From NCBI GenBank assembly GCA_016793065.1, contig JAEULV010000127.1, positions 1-64,000 of the forward strand: a stretch of DNA of 64,000 bases. Direction: 5' to 3'. Under the pieces are notes generated by a model. The model was not told the DNA's origin and did no database searches. It worked only from the letters and a program-made list of their open reading frames with translations. Within the stretch, counting starts at the first letter, position 1. Each line of letters opens with the position of its first letter. Shown in pieces: positions 1 to 8,669 of this stretch. The DNA comes from Hyphomicrobiaceae bacterium (GTDB lineage: Bacteria; Pseudomonadota; Alphaproteobacteria; Rhizobiales; Ancalomicrobiaceae). The translations under genes and the position numbers were made by a program.

Positions 1-4
1 CCCC

Positions 5-2431
5 TCACCCGCGCATCCGCAGGCCCTTCGGGTCGAACAGCGGGGTGGGCTGGATGCGGGCGGGGTGGCGGGTGCCGATGAGTTCGATCTCGTAGGCGGC
101 GGCGGGGTCGAAGGCGGCGGCGTCGATGTAGCCGAGGGCGACGGAGACGGCGGAGGCGTGGGCGTAGCCGCCGGAGGTGACCCAGCCGACGACCTTGCCG
201 TCGCGCCAGACCGGTTCGTCGCCGATGACGTCGGCGTCGGTGGCGTCGACGACGAAGGTGGCGAGGCGGCGGCGCGGGCCGGCGTCGCGGGCGGCAAGTG
301 CGGCGTCGCGGCCGATGAAGTCGCCCTTGTCGAGGGCGACGAAGCGGTCGAGCCCGGCCTCGAACGGGGTGTAGATCGGCCGGTACTCGCGGCTCCACGA
401 GCCGAACGACTTCTCCAGCCGCAGGGCATTGAGGGCGCGGGCACCGAAGGGGCGGATGCCGAGATCGGCGCCCTCGCGCATCAACAGGTCGAAGAGGCCG
501 CGCAGGAATTCGGGCTTCACCCAGATTTCATAGCCGAGATCGCCGGTATAGCTGACGCGGGCGACGCGGGCGGGGAACGGGCCGATATCGAGGCGGCGGC
601 AGTCCATGAAGCGGAAGGCGGCGGCCGAGACATCGCCGCCGGCGAGGCGGGCGAGCAGGTCGCGGGCGCGCGGGCCGGCGATGGACAGGCCGACGAGATC
701 GAGGCCGAAGGGGCGGAAGGTCACGCCGGCGGCCGGCAGATGCTCGACGAACCAGCGGCAATGGTACTCTTCCGCCAGGCCCGAGCCGAAGACGATGAAG
801 CGGTCGTCGGCCTCGCGGGCGACGGTGAAATCGCCGATGAGGCGGCCGGCCGGGTTGAGCATCGGCGTCAGCGCCATGCGGCCGACGGACGGCAGGCGGT
901 TCGGCAGCAGCCGGTCGAGGAAGGCGGCGGCGGCCGGCCCCTCGAAGGCGTATTTGGCGAAATTGGAGATTTCCAGCAGGCCGACGCCGTCGCGCACGGC
1001 GCGGGCCTCGGCGCCGACATGGGCGAAATCGGTGGAGCGGCGGAAGGAGAACGCATCGTGGGCGGCGGCCGCGTCGGGGGCGAACCACAGGGCGTGTTCC
1101 AGGCCGCACATGTCGCCGAATACGGCGTTGAGGCCGGCGAGCCGGTCATAAAGCGGGGTGGTGCGATAGGGGCGCGCCGCCGGCAGCTCCTCGTTGGGGA
1201 AGCGGATGCGGAAGCGGCGGGCGTAGTTCTCGCGCACCTTGGCGTTGGTGTGGCCGAGCGTCGTCCAGTCGCCATAGCGGGCGACGTCCATGCCCCAGAC
1301 ATCGAAGCCGGGATCGCCGTCGACGATCCAGTTGGACAGGGCGAGGCCGACGCCGCCGCCTTGGCTGAAGCCGGCCATGACGCCGCAGGCGACCCAGTAA
1401 TTGCGCATGCCGCGGATCGGCCCGACCAGCGGATTGCCGTCGGCGGCGAAGGTGAAGGGGCCGTTGATGATCTTCTTGATGCCGGCCTTCTCATATGCGG
1501 GGAAATGACGGAAGCCGACCTCGAGCGAGGGGATGATGCGCTCCAGATCCGGCGGCAGCAGATCCTGGCCGAAATCCCAGGGCGTGATCTTCTCCGACCA
1601 CGGCTTGCAGGCCTGTTCATAGGTGCCGAGCAGCATGCCGCCGCGCTCCTGGCGGGTGTAGATTTCACCCTCGAAATCAAGCGCGGTGATGACTTCCTTG
1701 CCGGTGGCGGCGTTGATCTCGGCGACCTCGGGCATGTCCTCGGTGAGGAGATACATGTGCTCCATGGCGAGGATCGGCAGTTCGAGCCCGACCATGCGGC
1801 CGCATTCGCGCGCCCACAGGCCGCCGGCATTGACGACATGCTCGCAATTGACGGTGCCCTGCTCGGTGACGACGTCCCAGGTGCCGTTCTCGCGCTGGAC
1901 GACGTCGACGACGCGATTGCGCAGGACAATCTCGGCGCCGTTCAGCCGCGCCGACTTGGCGTAGGCATGGGTGGTGCCGTAGGGATCGAGGTGGCCCTCG
2001 AACGGGTCGTACATGGCGCCGACGAACTGGCTCTCGTCGATCAGGGGCATCAGCGCCTTGGCCTCGGAGGCGGTGATGATCTCGGTGTGCATGCCGAGAT
2101 AGCGGCCCTTGGCGTGGGCCATCTTCAACCAGTCGAGTCGATCGCGGGTGCCGGCCAGCATGACGCCGCCGGTGAGATGCAGGCCGCAGGAGACGCCGGA
2201 CTTTTCCTCGATCTCCTTGTAGAGCTCGACGGTGTATTGCTGCAGCTTGGCGACGTTGGGATCGCCGTTGAGCGTATGAAAGCCGCCGGCGGCGTGCCAG
2301 GTGGAGCCGGAGGTGAGCTCGGCCCGTTCGATCAGGCAGACGTCGCTCCAGCCGCGCTTGGTCAGGTGATAGAGCACCGAGCAGCCGACGACGCCGCCAC
2401 CGATGACCACGACGCGATAGGACGATTTCAT
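5..2431 (-). CDS. Dimethylglycine/sarcosine dehydrogenase-like flavoprotein (FAD domain + GcvT domain)
   Basis: 808 residues, the usual length for the mitochondrial-type dimethylglycine dehydrogenase family. The N-terminus has a Rossmann FAD-binding motif (VVVIGGGVVGCSVLYHL, residues 7-23). TSGSTWHAAGG follows at residues 40-50, where His46 sits at the position that carries covalent FAD in family members. The DAO-type oxidase domain is followed from about residue 430 by an aminomethyltransferase (GcvT-like) domain that normally passes the released one-carbon unit to tetrahydrofolate. The open frame extends 216 codons further upstream, but that extension is arginine/proline-rich shadow sequence; ATG at 2431 directly precedes the FAD motif. 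It lies downstream of an MttB-like methyltransferase gene on the same strand, which suggests methylated-amine or glycine-betaine breakdown. The exact substrate (dimethylglycine, sarcosine or another N-methyl amino acid) cannot be read from sequence. Confidence 0.85.
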   Translation of the reverse strand: MKSSYRVVVIGGGVVGCSVLYHLTKRGWSDVCLIERAELTSGSTWHAAGGFHTLNGDPNVAKLQQYTVELYKEIEEKSGVSCGLHLTGGVMLAGTRDRLDWLKMAHAKGRYLGMHTEIITASEAKALMPLIDESQFVGAMYDPFEGHLDPYGTTHAYAKSARLNGAEIVLRNRVVDVVQRENGTWDVVTEQGTVNCEHVVNAGGLWARECGRMVGLELPILAMEHMYLLTEDMPEVAEINAATGKEVITALDFEGEIYTRQERGGMLLGTYEQACKPWSEKITPWDFGQDLLPPDLERIIPSLEVGFRHFPAYEKAGIKKIINGPFTFAADGNPLVGPIRGMRNYWVACGVMAGFSQGGGVGLALSNWIVDGDPGFDVWGMDVARYGDWTTLGHTNAKVRENYARRFRIRFPNEELPAARPYRTTPLYDRLAGLNAVFGDMCGLEHALWFAPDAAAAHDAFSFRRSTDFAHVGAEARAVRDGVGLLEISNFAKYAFEGPAAAAFLDRLLPNRLPSVGRMALTPMLNPAGRLIGDFTVAREADDRFIVFGSGLAEEYHCRWFVEHLPAAGVTFRPFGLDLVGLSIAGPRARDLLARLAGGDVSAAAFRFMDCRRLDIGPFPARVARVSYTGDLGYEIWVKPEFLRGLFDLLMREGADLGIRPFGARALNALRLEKSFGSWSREYRPIYTPFEAGLDRFVALDKGDFIGRDAALAARDAGPRRRLATFVVDATDADVIGDEPVWRDGKVVGWVTSGGYAHASAVSVALGYIDAAAFDPAAAYEIELIGTRHPARIQPTPLFDPKGLRMRG

Positions 2432-2631
2432 GAGGGCGCTCCGGGGCTTGGTGGCGGCAGGTCGGCGCGGCGGCGCCACCTGGGCTTGATGCGGATGCAC
2501 GCTGGCGCGGTGTCGACCCGGCCTTGCGGCGTTGGTGGCGTTGGCGAAATTAGGCGGGTGTCCGGGCGGGGTAAAGCCGAACGCCGATCGCAAATTTCGC
2601 TGGACCGAACTGGAAACCAGATGCGGCGGGC

Positions 2632-4188
2632 TCAGTAATCCGTCGGCACGCCGCCCTCGGCCTTGCGGCGGGCGACGAAGCTTGCGAGTTCCTCCAGCAC
2701 GGCGGGGTCGATGGGCGGCGGGGCGTAGGCGGCGAGGCGGTCGCGGTAGAGGCGCTCGGCGGTGTCGTAGGCGGTGGGGCCGCCGGCCTCGCGCCAGGTC
2801 TCGTAGTTGCGCCAGTCGGAGATCATCGGCGCGAAGAAGGCGTTGCGGTAGCGCGACTGGGTGTGGGCGCAGCCGAAGAAGTGACCGGCCGGGCCGACCT
2901 CGCGGATGGCATCGAGGGCCAGTTCGGCGTCGTTCACCGCCACGGGGGTGAGGAAGGCGGCGACCATGCCGAGGAGGTCGGCGTCGAGCACCATCTTCTC
3001 GAACGAGGCGTGCAGGCCGCCCTCCATCCAGCCGGCGCCGTGCATCAGCAAATTGGCGCCGCCCATGATCGCCCCCCACAGCGAAAAGACGCTCTCATAG
3101 GCCGCCTGGGCATCGAGCGTGTTGGCGGCGCAGGCATTGGAGGAGCGATAGGGCAGGCCGTAGCGGCGGGCGAGCTGGCCGCCGAGCAGCGCCGCCTTCA
3201 TGTATTCGGGCGTGCCGAAGGCCGGGGCGCCGGTCTTCATGTCGACATTGGAGGTGAAGCCGCCATAGACGAAGGGGGCGCCGGGGCGGACGAGCTGGGT
3301 GACGACGAGGCCGGCGAGCGCCTCGGCATTCTGCTGGGCGAGCGCGCCGGCGAGCGTTACCGGGGCCATGGCGCCGGCGAGCGTGAAGGGGGTCAGCACC
3401 ACGACCTGATTGGCGCTGGCCATCTGGACGATGCCCTCGAGCATCGGCCCGTCGAGGCGCAGCGGCGAGGAGGAGTTGATGATGGTGAACAGCGACGGCT
3501 CGGCCTCGAAGGTGGCGCGGTCGACGCCCCGGGCGATGCGGGCCATTTCCAGGCCGTCCTGATTGCGCTCGCGGCCGAGGGAATAGGCGTGGATCGGCTT
3601 GTCCGACAGGGTGAGCATGTCGAACAGCGCATCGAGATGGCGCACCGAGGCGTGGATGTCGGCCGGCTCGACCGGATAGCCGCCCCAGACATGCACCGCG
3701 TCGAGGCCGTGACCGAGGCGGATGAGGTTCTGGTAGTCGGCGCGATTGCCGGGCCGGCGGCCGCCGGCGCGGTCGGCGACATTGGGGGCGGAGGCGACGG
3801 AGCAGAAGGCGACGTGGTTGCCGCCGATCTCGACCGAGCGGGCGGGATTGCGGGCGTGCAGGCGGAACTGGCGCGGCGCCAGCCCGATCTGCGCCTCGAC
3901 CAGTTCACGCGGCAGCCGCACCCGCTCCGACCCCGCCGCCACCTCGGCGCCGGCGGCCTTCAGCCGGGCGCGGACGTCGGCATGGAGAAAGTCCATGCCG
4001 ATCTCCTCGAGGATGGTGAGGGAGGCGGCATGGATCGCCTCGAGTTCGTCGACGGATACCGCCGCGACCGGGGCATAGGGCAGGCGCGGCTGGGCCATGG
4101 CCGGCGCCGGCTGCTTCAGGGCGCGGTCGTCGCGGCCACGGCGGCGGCCGCGTTCCGGGGTGGCGGTTGCATCTGGCGCTTGATCCAC
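2632..4188 (-). CDS. Trimethylamine methyltransferase (MttB) superfamily protein, non-pyrrolysine type
   Basis: 518 residues with a TIM-barrel methyltransferase sequence typical of the MttB superfamily (EAIHAASLTILEEIGMDF near residue 50, and PYRSSNACAANTLDAQAAYE in the C-terminal half). The frame is continuous, so there is no in-frame amber codon for pyrrolysine. It therefore belongs with the non-Pyl MttB relatives, of which the characterised members act on quaternary amines such as glycine betaine. Translation probably starts at GTG 4188: the Arg-rich N-terminal tail is common in alphaproteobacterial members. ATG at 4098 is an alternative. The neighbouring dimethylglycine dehydrogenase-like gene follows 200 bases downstream and fits sequential N-demethylation. 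No corrinoid protein gene is visible nearby. Confidence 0.82.
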   Translation of the reverse strand: MDQAPDATATPERGRRRGRDDRALKQPAPAMAQPRLPYAPVAAVSVDELEAIHAASLTILEEIGMDFLHADVRARLKAAGAEVAAGSERVRLPRELVEAQIGLAPRQFRLHARNPARSVEIGGNHVAFCSVASAPNVADRAGGRRPGNRADYQNLIRLGHGLDAVHVWGGYPVEPADIHASVRHLDALFDMLTLSDKPIHAYSLGRERNQDGLEMARIARGVDRATFEAEPSLFTIINSSSPLRLDGPMLEGIVQMASANQVVVLTPFTLAGAMAPVTLAGALAQQNAEALAGLVVTQLVRPGAPFVYGGFTSNVDMKTGAPAFGTPEYMKAALLGGQLARRYGLPYRSSNACAANTLDAQAAYESVFSLWGAIMGGANLLMHGAGWMEGGLHASFEKMVLDADLLGMVAAFLTPVAVNDAELALDAIREVGPAGHFFGCAHTQSRYRNAFFAPMISDWRNYETWREAGGPTAYDTAERLYRDRLAAYAPPPIDPAVLEELASFVARRKAEGGVPTDY

Positions 4189-4327
4189 GGCGGCTCGCTT
4201 CCGGTGTCGAGGGGTCGAACCGGCATGCTACGGTCGCCACCGCCCGGCGTGAACCGGATTTCGGCGCATCGGGCCATATGAATTTTCGATCCGACGATCG
4301 GGTTTGGTTAGGATCGAGGCGCGCGGG

Positions 4328-5515
4328 TCAGAGATCGCGGGCGTCGAAGGCGGTGCCGTCGAAGAACTCGCCGTCGACGGGGGCGAGCCGGGGCACCGGC
4401 AGTTCGCGGCCGAGGGCGCGGGCCCAGATGTCGGGCCGGGTGACGGCATGGGCGGCGGCATAGGCCTCGGCGGCGTTCGGTACCTGGCCCCAGCGCAGCA
4501 TCTGCGCGGCAAACCACAGGGCGTGGCGCGTCGCGGGCGCGGTGCCGCCGTCGGTGGGGAATTGCAGATAGTCGGGGAAATCGACCCATTGGCCGGACGC
4601 GGCGACCTTGAGCCGGCCGGTGAGGGCGCGGTGGATGATTTCGGCCGGGACGCCGACATAGGCGGGGCGGGCGAGGAGATCGGCGAGGTCAAGGTGATGG
4701 GCCGGATCGGCGCACCAGCGGGTGGCGGCCTCGCAGGCGCGGATCAGGGCATCGATCAGGCGGGGGTGGGTCTCGGCCCAGGCGGCGCGGGCGGCCAGCA
4801 CCTTGTCGGGGCTCGCCTTCCAGATCTCCGCCTTGGTGGTGACGGTGCGGCCGATGCCGTTTTCAACCGCAAGGCTCGGCCAGGGGGCGCCGACGCACAT
4901 GCCGTCGATCTGGCCGGCGACCATGGCATCGACCATGTAGGGCGGCGGGATGACGACAAGGCGGACGTCGACGTCCGGATCGAGCCCGCCGGCGGCAAGC
5001 CAATAGCGCAGTTCGTAATTGTGCCCGGAGAACGGATAGGTCATGGCGAAGGTCAGCGGCTCGGCGCCGGCAGCGCGGCGGGACCGGGCGACGGCGGCGA
5101 CGGCGCGCGAGGTGTCGCCGGGACCGGCCGGCTCGTCGCCATGGGCGAGGCACATCGCCTCCCACACCGGCTGCGACACGGCGATGGAATTGCCGCCCAA
5201 TGCCAGCACATATGGCGCGATCATCGGCATTCGCACATGACCGATGCCTAATTTCGCGGCAATTGGCATCGGAGCGAGCATGTGGGCGACATCGAAATGG
5301 CCGACCAGCAGCCGGTCGCGGATATTGGCCCAGGAGGTCTCGCGGGCGAGCACCAGGTCGAGGCCCTCGGCGGCGGCAAAGCCGCGCTCGCGCGCGACGA
5401 TCAGCACGGCGGCGTCGATCAGCGGCATGAAGCCGGCGCGCACGGTCGGTCGATCGCCGGCCTCGGGCGGGCTGTCTTGGGGTTGATGGCCGTCGTCTGT
5501 CGTCACCGTGTTCAT
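4328..5515 (-). CDS. nasS: Nitrate/nitrite sensor protein NasS (NrtA/CmpA-like)
   Basis: 395 residues resembling the periplasmic nitrate-binding NrtA/CmpA family but with no signal peptide, as expected for cytoplasmic NasS. Recognisable blocks are RAGFMPLIDAAVLIVARERG near the N-terminus, the LAPMPIAAKLG loop, and FSGHNYELRYWLAAGG with QIDGMCVGAPWPSLAV in the middle. In characterised systems NasS sequesters the antiterminator NasT until nitrate or nitrite binds. Its ATG overlaps the nasT stop codon by four bases (ATGA), so the two are translationally coupled. No nitrate transporter or reductase gene is in the window, so the regulated operon must lie elsewhere. Confidence 0.85.
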   Translation of the reverse strand: MNTVTTDDGHQPQDSPPEAGDRPTVRAGFMPLIDAAVLIVARERGFAAAEGLDLVLARETSWANIRDRLLVGHFDVAHMLAPMPIAAKLGIGHVRMPMIAPYVLALGGNSIAVSQPVWEAMCLAHGDEPAGPGDTSRAVAAVARSRRAAGAEPLTFAMTYPFSGHNYELRYWLAAGGLDPDVDVRLVVIPPPYMVDAMVAGQIDGMCVGAPWPSLAVENGIGRTVTTKAEIWKASPDKVLAARAAWAETHPRLIDALIRACEAATRWCADPAHHLDLADLLARPAYVGVPAEIIHRALTGRLKVAASGQWVDFPDYLQFPTDGGTAPATRHALWFAAQMLRWGQVPNAAEAYAAAHAVTRPDIWARALGRELPVPRLAPVDGEFFDGTAFDARDL

Positions 5516-6099
5516 CCCAGCAATTCCGCGGCGGTGATCACACTGCGAGCGATGTCCACCAGCCTGGCCTTTTGGTTCATGGCGGTCTTGCGCAGGAGGG
5601 CATAGGCCTCTTCCTCGCTGAAACCGCGCGACTTCATCAAGATCCCCTTGGCCTTGTCGATCACCTTGCGGTCGGCCAGCTCGTTCTTGGCGTGATCCAG
5701 CTCTTTTTGCAGGCGGGCGAAGGCGTTGAAGCGGCTGATCGCCATGTCGACGATCGACTTCACCCGTTCCTTCTTCAGGCCGTCGACGACATAGGCGGAG
5801 ACGCCGGCATCGACGGCGGCCTGGATCATGGCGCTGTCGGACTGGTCGACGAACATCGCCACCGGGCGCTGCACCACGCGGCTGACCTGAAACATCTGCT
5901 CCAGCACGTCGCGGGACGGGCTTTCCAGATCGATGATCACCACGTCCGGCTCAAGCTGCACCAGCCGACGCAGCAGGTTGGCGGTTTCCTCGATGACGCT
6001 GACGCGCGAAATGCCGGCCGCGTTCAGGCCCTCGATCAGGATCGCGGCGCGCACGGCATTCGGGTCGATGATCGCCACTGAAATCGATTGCTCGGACAT
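5512..6099 (-). CDS. nasT: ANTAR-domain response regulator / antiterminator NasT
   Basis: 195 residues. Residues 1-120 form a receiver-like domain with Asp57 in VVIIDLES at the usual phospho-acceptor position. A coiled helix (FARLQKELDHAKNELADRK) leads into a C-terminal ANTAR RNA-binding domain with the family pattern IDKAKGILM...EEEAYALLRKTAM at about residues 140-180. Known NasT proteins bind paired hairpins in the leader of nitrate-assimilation mRNAs and prevent termination. The gene is first in the two-gene nasT-nasS unit, with a four-base overlap at its end. It is transcribed divergently from the DUF4202 gene across a spacer of about 140 bases. Confidence 0.88.
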   Translation of the reverse strand: MSEQSISVAIIDPNAVRAAILIEGLNAAGISRVSVIEETANLLRRLVQLEPDVVIIDLESPSRDVLEQMFQVSRVVQRPVAMFVDQSDSAMIQAAVDAGVSAYVVDGLKKERVKSIVDMAISRFNAFARLQKELDHAKNELADRKVIDKAKGILMKSRGFSEEEAYALLRKTAMNQKARLVDIARSVITAAELLG

Positions 6100-6240
6100 G
6101 TCCCGCCTTGATTGACCTTGCCTGCCAAAAGCAGATCACGTGCCACCGCCGTCTAGGCATCAACCCGGATCGGGGTCGACAAGGCCGGCCGGTTCTGGTC
6201 GGATCGGTCAGGCCACGCCTTGAGCAAATGGACCCCGTTG

Positions 6241-6840
6241 ATGACATCCGATCGACTGAGCGCGGTTTACGCCGCCATTGATGCCGCCAATGCCGACGAC
6301 CCGAGGAAGGTGGCGATCGACGGAAGCGAGATCGCCCATGCGGTGATCTATGGCCAGCGCATGACTGCCGCGCTTGCAGCGCTTGCCCCCGACGCCTCCG
6401 AGGTGCTGCGCATCGCCTGCCGCGCCCAGCACCTGCGCCGCTTCGACCTGCCGCGCTCAAGCTATCCGATGGACAAGCCGGGCTACCACGCCTGGCGCAA
6501 TGCGCAGAAGATCGCCCATGCGGAGAAGGCCGGAGCGCTGATGGCGGCGATCGGCTATGGCGACGAGGACATCGCCCGCGTCGGCTCGCTGATCCGCAAG
6601 GAGCGGCTGAAGCGGGACGCCGAGGCGCAAACGCTGGAAGACGTCGCCTGCCTGGTGTTCCTGGAGCACGAATTCGTCGACTTCGCCGCGCCGCATGACG
6701 ATGCCAAGGTGATCGACATCGTCGCCAAGACCTGGGTGAAAATGTCGCCGCGCGGCCATGCGGCGGCGCTGGCGCTGGCGCCGAAGCTGCCGGAACGGCT
6801 GTTGTCGCTGGTGCAGCAGGCGATTTCGGGCGCGGGGTGA
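6241..6840 (+). CDS. DUF4202 family protein
   Basis: 199 residues, alpha-helical, matching my memory of the DUF4202 family: histidines and acidic residues in RLSAVYAAIDAANADDPR, RACRAQHLRRF-like and EDVACLVFLEHEF segments. The many conserved His/Asp positions (AHAVIYGQRM, QHLRRFDLPR, VFLEHEFVDF) suggest an HD-like metal-binding helical fold, but no activity is established. ATG 6241 is preferred; an in-frame TTG at 6220 is possible, and neither has a strong Shine-Dalgarno. The gene faces away from nasT, and its homologues are often met beside nitrogen-metabolism genes, so a role linked to nitrate or nitrite use is plausible but unproven. Confidence 0.7.
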   Translation: MTSDRLSAVYAAIDAANADDPRKVAIDGSEIAHAVIYGQRMTAALAALAPDASEVLRIACRAQHLRRFDLPRSSYPMDKPGYHAWRNAQKIAHAEKAGALMAAIGYGDEDIARVGSLIRKERLKRDAEAQTLEDVACLVFLEHEFVDFAAPHDDAKVIDIVAKTWVKMSPRGHAAALALAPKLPERLLSLVQQAISGAG

Positions 6841-6876
6841 CCCCGGCCGGCGTGTCCCATGCCGGCCCCGGGCGGG

Positions 6877-7605
6877 TCAGCGCTTCCAGGTGATGTCGCG
6901 GCGGATGACGCGGGCGGGAACACCGGCGATGACGCAGTTCGGCTCGTCGAAGCGGGTGTTGACCAGCGAGCCGATGCCGATGACGCAATCATCGGCGATG
7001 CGGGTGCCGCGCATGATGCTGACGTCGCCGGCGACCCAGACGTGGTTGCCGATCTCCACCGGGCGGGGCGGATTGATCACCTTGCCATTGGCGCGGTTGA
7101 TGATCCGGTGCATGTCGCTGGAGCGGATCTCGACGCGGTTGGCAAAGAGGCAGTCAGCGCCGATGCGCACGCCGGCGCCGCGCACGCCGATCTTTGCGTC
7201 CCGGAGGTGACTGCGCGCGCCGATGCTGACGCACAGGCCCTTGCCGACAATGGCAATCTCGCCGCTGAAATCGACATTGTCGGCGATTTCGACCCGGTTG
7301 CCGGAGCCGGTGAAGCGGATTGTCAGCCCGCGGCTGGAAAACCCCTTGCCGACGCTGACGACGTTGTTACGGGCATTGTAATGAAACAGGGTGGCGAACC
7401 GCAGTCGCGCCCGCATCCAGGCCGGCGCCTCGATGCGATTGCCACCGCGCAGCCAGAGGCCGGGCGCGAAATGCCAGAAGCGCGAACGCGGCGGGCGAAG
7501 CGTCTCCCAATCCGGCGCGTCGGTGCTCGCGGCCGCCGGAGCGTCGGTCGCGATCGGGGCCGGCGTGGCGGTGTCGGCGCCGGACGTGAAGTCGGTTGAA
7601 GCCAT
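6877..7605 (-). CDS. Left-handed beta-helix (hexapeptide repeat) acyltransferase
   Basis: 242 residues. The middle is built from hexapeptide repeats ([IV]-G-x-x-x-x), ending in VWVAGDVSIMRGTRIADDCVIGIGSLV and the typical closing loop GVPARVIRRDI. DMHRI near residue 160 supplies the histidine usual in O-acetyltransferases of the WbbJ/NodL/maa group. The first 30 residues are a low-complexity Ala/Thr/Pro tail. There is no membrane segment. It faces the DUF4202 gene end to end with 36 bases between them. A sugar acetyltransferase acting on a surface glycan is the likeliest role; it could serve the capsule locus 10 kb away, but nothing in the sequence proves that. Confidence 0.78.
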   Translation of the reverse strand: MASTDFTSGADTATPAPIATDAPAAASTDAPDWETLRPPRSRFWHFAPGLWLRGGNRIEAPAWMRARLRFATLFHYNARNNVVSVGKGFSSRGLTIRFTGSGNRVEIADNVDFSGEIAIVGKGLCVSIGARSHLRDAKIGVRGAGVRIGADCLFANRVEIRSSDMHRIINRANGKVINPPRPVEIGNHVWVAGDVSIMRGTRIADDCVIGIGSLVNTRFDEPNCVIAGVPARVIRRDITWKR

Positions 7606-7644
7606 TGCCGATGTCCGGGTCCCGGGTGAAGCGGTGTTGCCGTA

Positions 7645-8517
7645 TCACGCCCCGCGCAGCTTTTCCAACGCTTCCATGCGCAGCTTCGCCGTCGGCCAGA
7701 GGTCGTCGGTAACGCGGGCGATCAGCGCCTCGATCAAGGCCAGCATGGCGACGGTCGAATCGAAGTTCGACGGCACGCCGACTTGCGACGACAGCACATG
7801 ACGGGCAATGCGGACGATCGGCGACAGCCACGTATCGGTGAACAGCACCACGGATGCGCCACGGGCGGCGGCGTTCTCGGCGAGCTGGATCACGTCGGTC
7901 TGATAGCGGCGGATGTCGAAGGCGACGAGGACGTCGCGCTTGTCCATGTTGATGACATGATCGCCCCAGGTGGCGGTCATGGCGTCGAGCATGGTCACGT
8001 CGGGGCGGACGATGCGCAGGTGACGGACCAGGTAGAGCGCCAGCGGCTCGGTGAAACGGCCACCGACACAGTGGATCGGGCGCTTGGGATCGGCGAGCAA
8101 GGTGGCGATCGCCTCGAATTCCGACACCGCGACATCGTCCATGGTTCGGGTGACGTTGCCCTTCACCGCGGCAGCGAAGGCGTCGAGGGCGGCGGCGGCG
8201 CCGGTGGCCTCGTCGGCCGGGCGATGCTTGGCGGCCGGCGCGATCAGCCGCGCCTCCAGTTCCTCGCGCAGGCGCTTCTGGAATTCCGGATAGCCCGACA
8301 GGCCGAGGCGGGCGACGAAGCGCAACACCGTCGGAGCGGAGACGCCGGCGCGGGCCGCCAACTCGGCGGCGGTTTCCAGCCCGGCAAACGGATAGTTCGA
8401 CAACAGGACATGACAGACCCGACGTTCGGTCGGCGTGAACTTGTCAAGCTGGACGCGCACCAGGCTGGCGAGCGAATCGGCGGTTACCCCTGCAATTTCA
8501 CTGCCGTCACCTGACAT
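7645..8517 (-). CDS. MurR/RpiR family transcriptional regulator
   Basis: 290 residues. The N-terminal RpiR helix-turn-helix domain (TPTERRVCHVLLSNYPF, then SAPTVLRFVARLGLSGYPEF) is followed by a SIS sugar-phosphate-binding-like domain (HCVGGRFTEPLALYLVRHL, VLVAFDIRRYQTDV). The longer open frame starting at 8703 is rejected because ATG 8517 has a good Shine-Dalgarno (GGAGAAG, 3 bases before the ATG) and gives the normal family length. It is divergent from the N-formylglutamate amidohydrolase-like gene, and an imperfect 20-bp palindrome in the shared spacer is a likely operator. This suggests control of the adjacent amine or amidohydrolase module rather than of a sugar pathway. Confidence 0.85.
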   Translation of the reverse strand: MSGDGSEIAGVTADSLASLVRVQLDKFTPTERRVCHVLLSNYPFAGLETAAELAARAGVSAPTVLRFVARLGLSGYPEFQKRLREELEARLIAPAAKHRPADEATGAAAALDAFAAAVKGNVTRTMDDVAVSEFEAIATLLADPKRPIHCVGGRFTEPLALYLVRHLRIVRPDVTMLDAMTATWGDHVINMDKRDVLVAFDIRRYQTDVIQLAENAAARGASVVLFTDTWLSPIVRIARHVLSSQVGVPSNFDSTVAMLALIEALIARVTDDLWPTAKLRMEALEKLRGA

Positions 8518-8628
8518 TGGCTTCTCCGGACGAGCGCCCGCTGAAAAAGCTTCGGGCGACAGATATGCGGGTGATTGACTACGAGGTCGGTTTGTATCTA
8601 CCGTAACGCAAAACAGAACAAGAGCCGT

Positions 8629-8648
8629 TTCTGAAATGAATTTTAGAA
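8629..8648. promoter_or_regulatory. Candidate RpiR operator (imperfect 20-bp palindrome)
   Basis: TTCTGAAATGAATTTTAGAA: arms TTCTGAAAT and ATTTTAGAA are reverse complements with one mismatch around a central GA. It lies 22 bases before the ATG of the amidohydrolase-like gene and 112 bases before the rpiR-type gene. A-T-rich GAAAT/ATTTC palindromes are typical targets of RpiR regulators. Confidence 0.5.
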
Positions 8649-8669
8649 GCGGCCGCAAGAGGCGCGACG

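Noticed and set aside
2432-3079. N-terminal 216-codon extension of the dimethylglycine dehydrogenase-like frame
   Set aside because: Arg/Pro-rich and overlapping the MttB-like gene; the FAD motif begins right after ATG 2431.
2632-4188. Pyrrolysine-type trimethylamine methyltransferase
   Set aside because: No in-frame TAG interrupts the gene, so it is a non-Pyl MttB relative.
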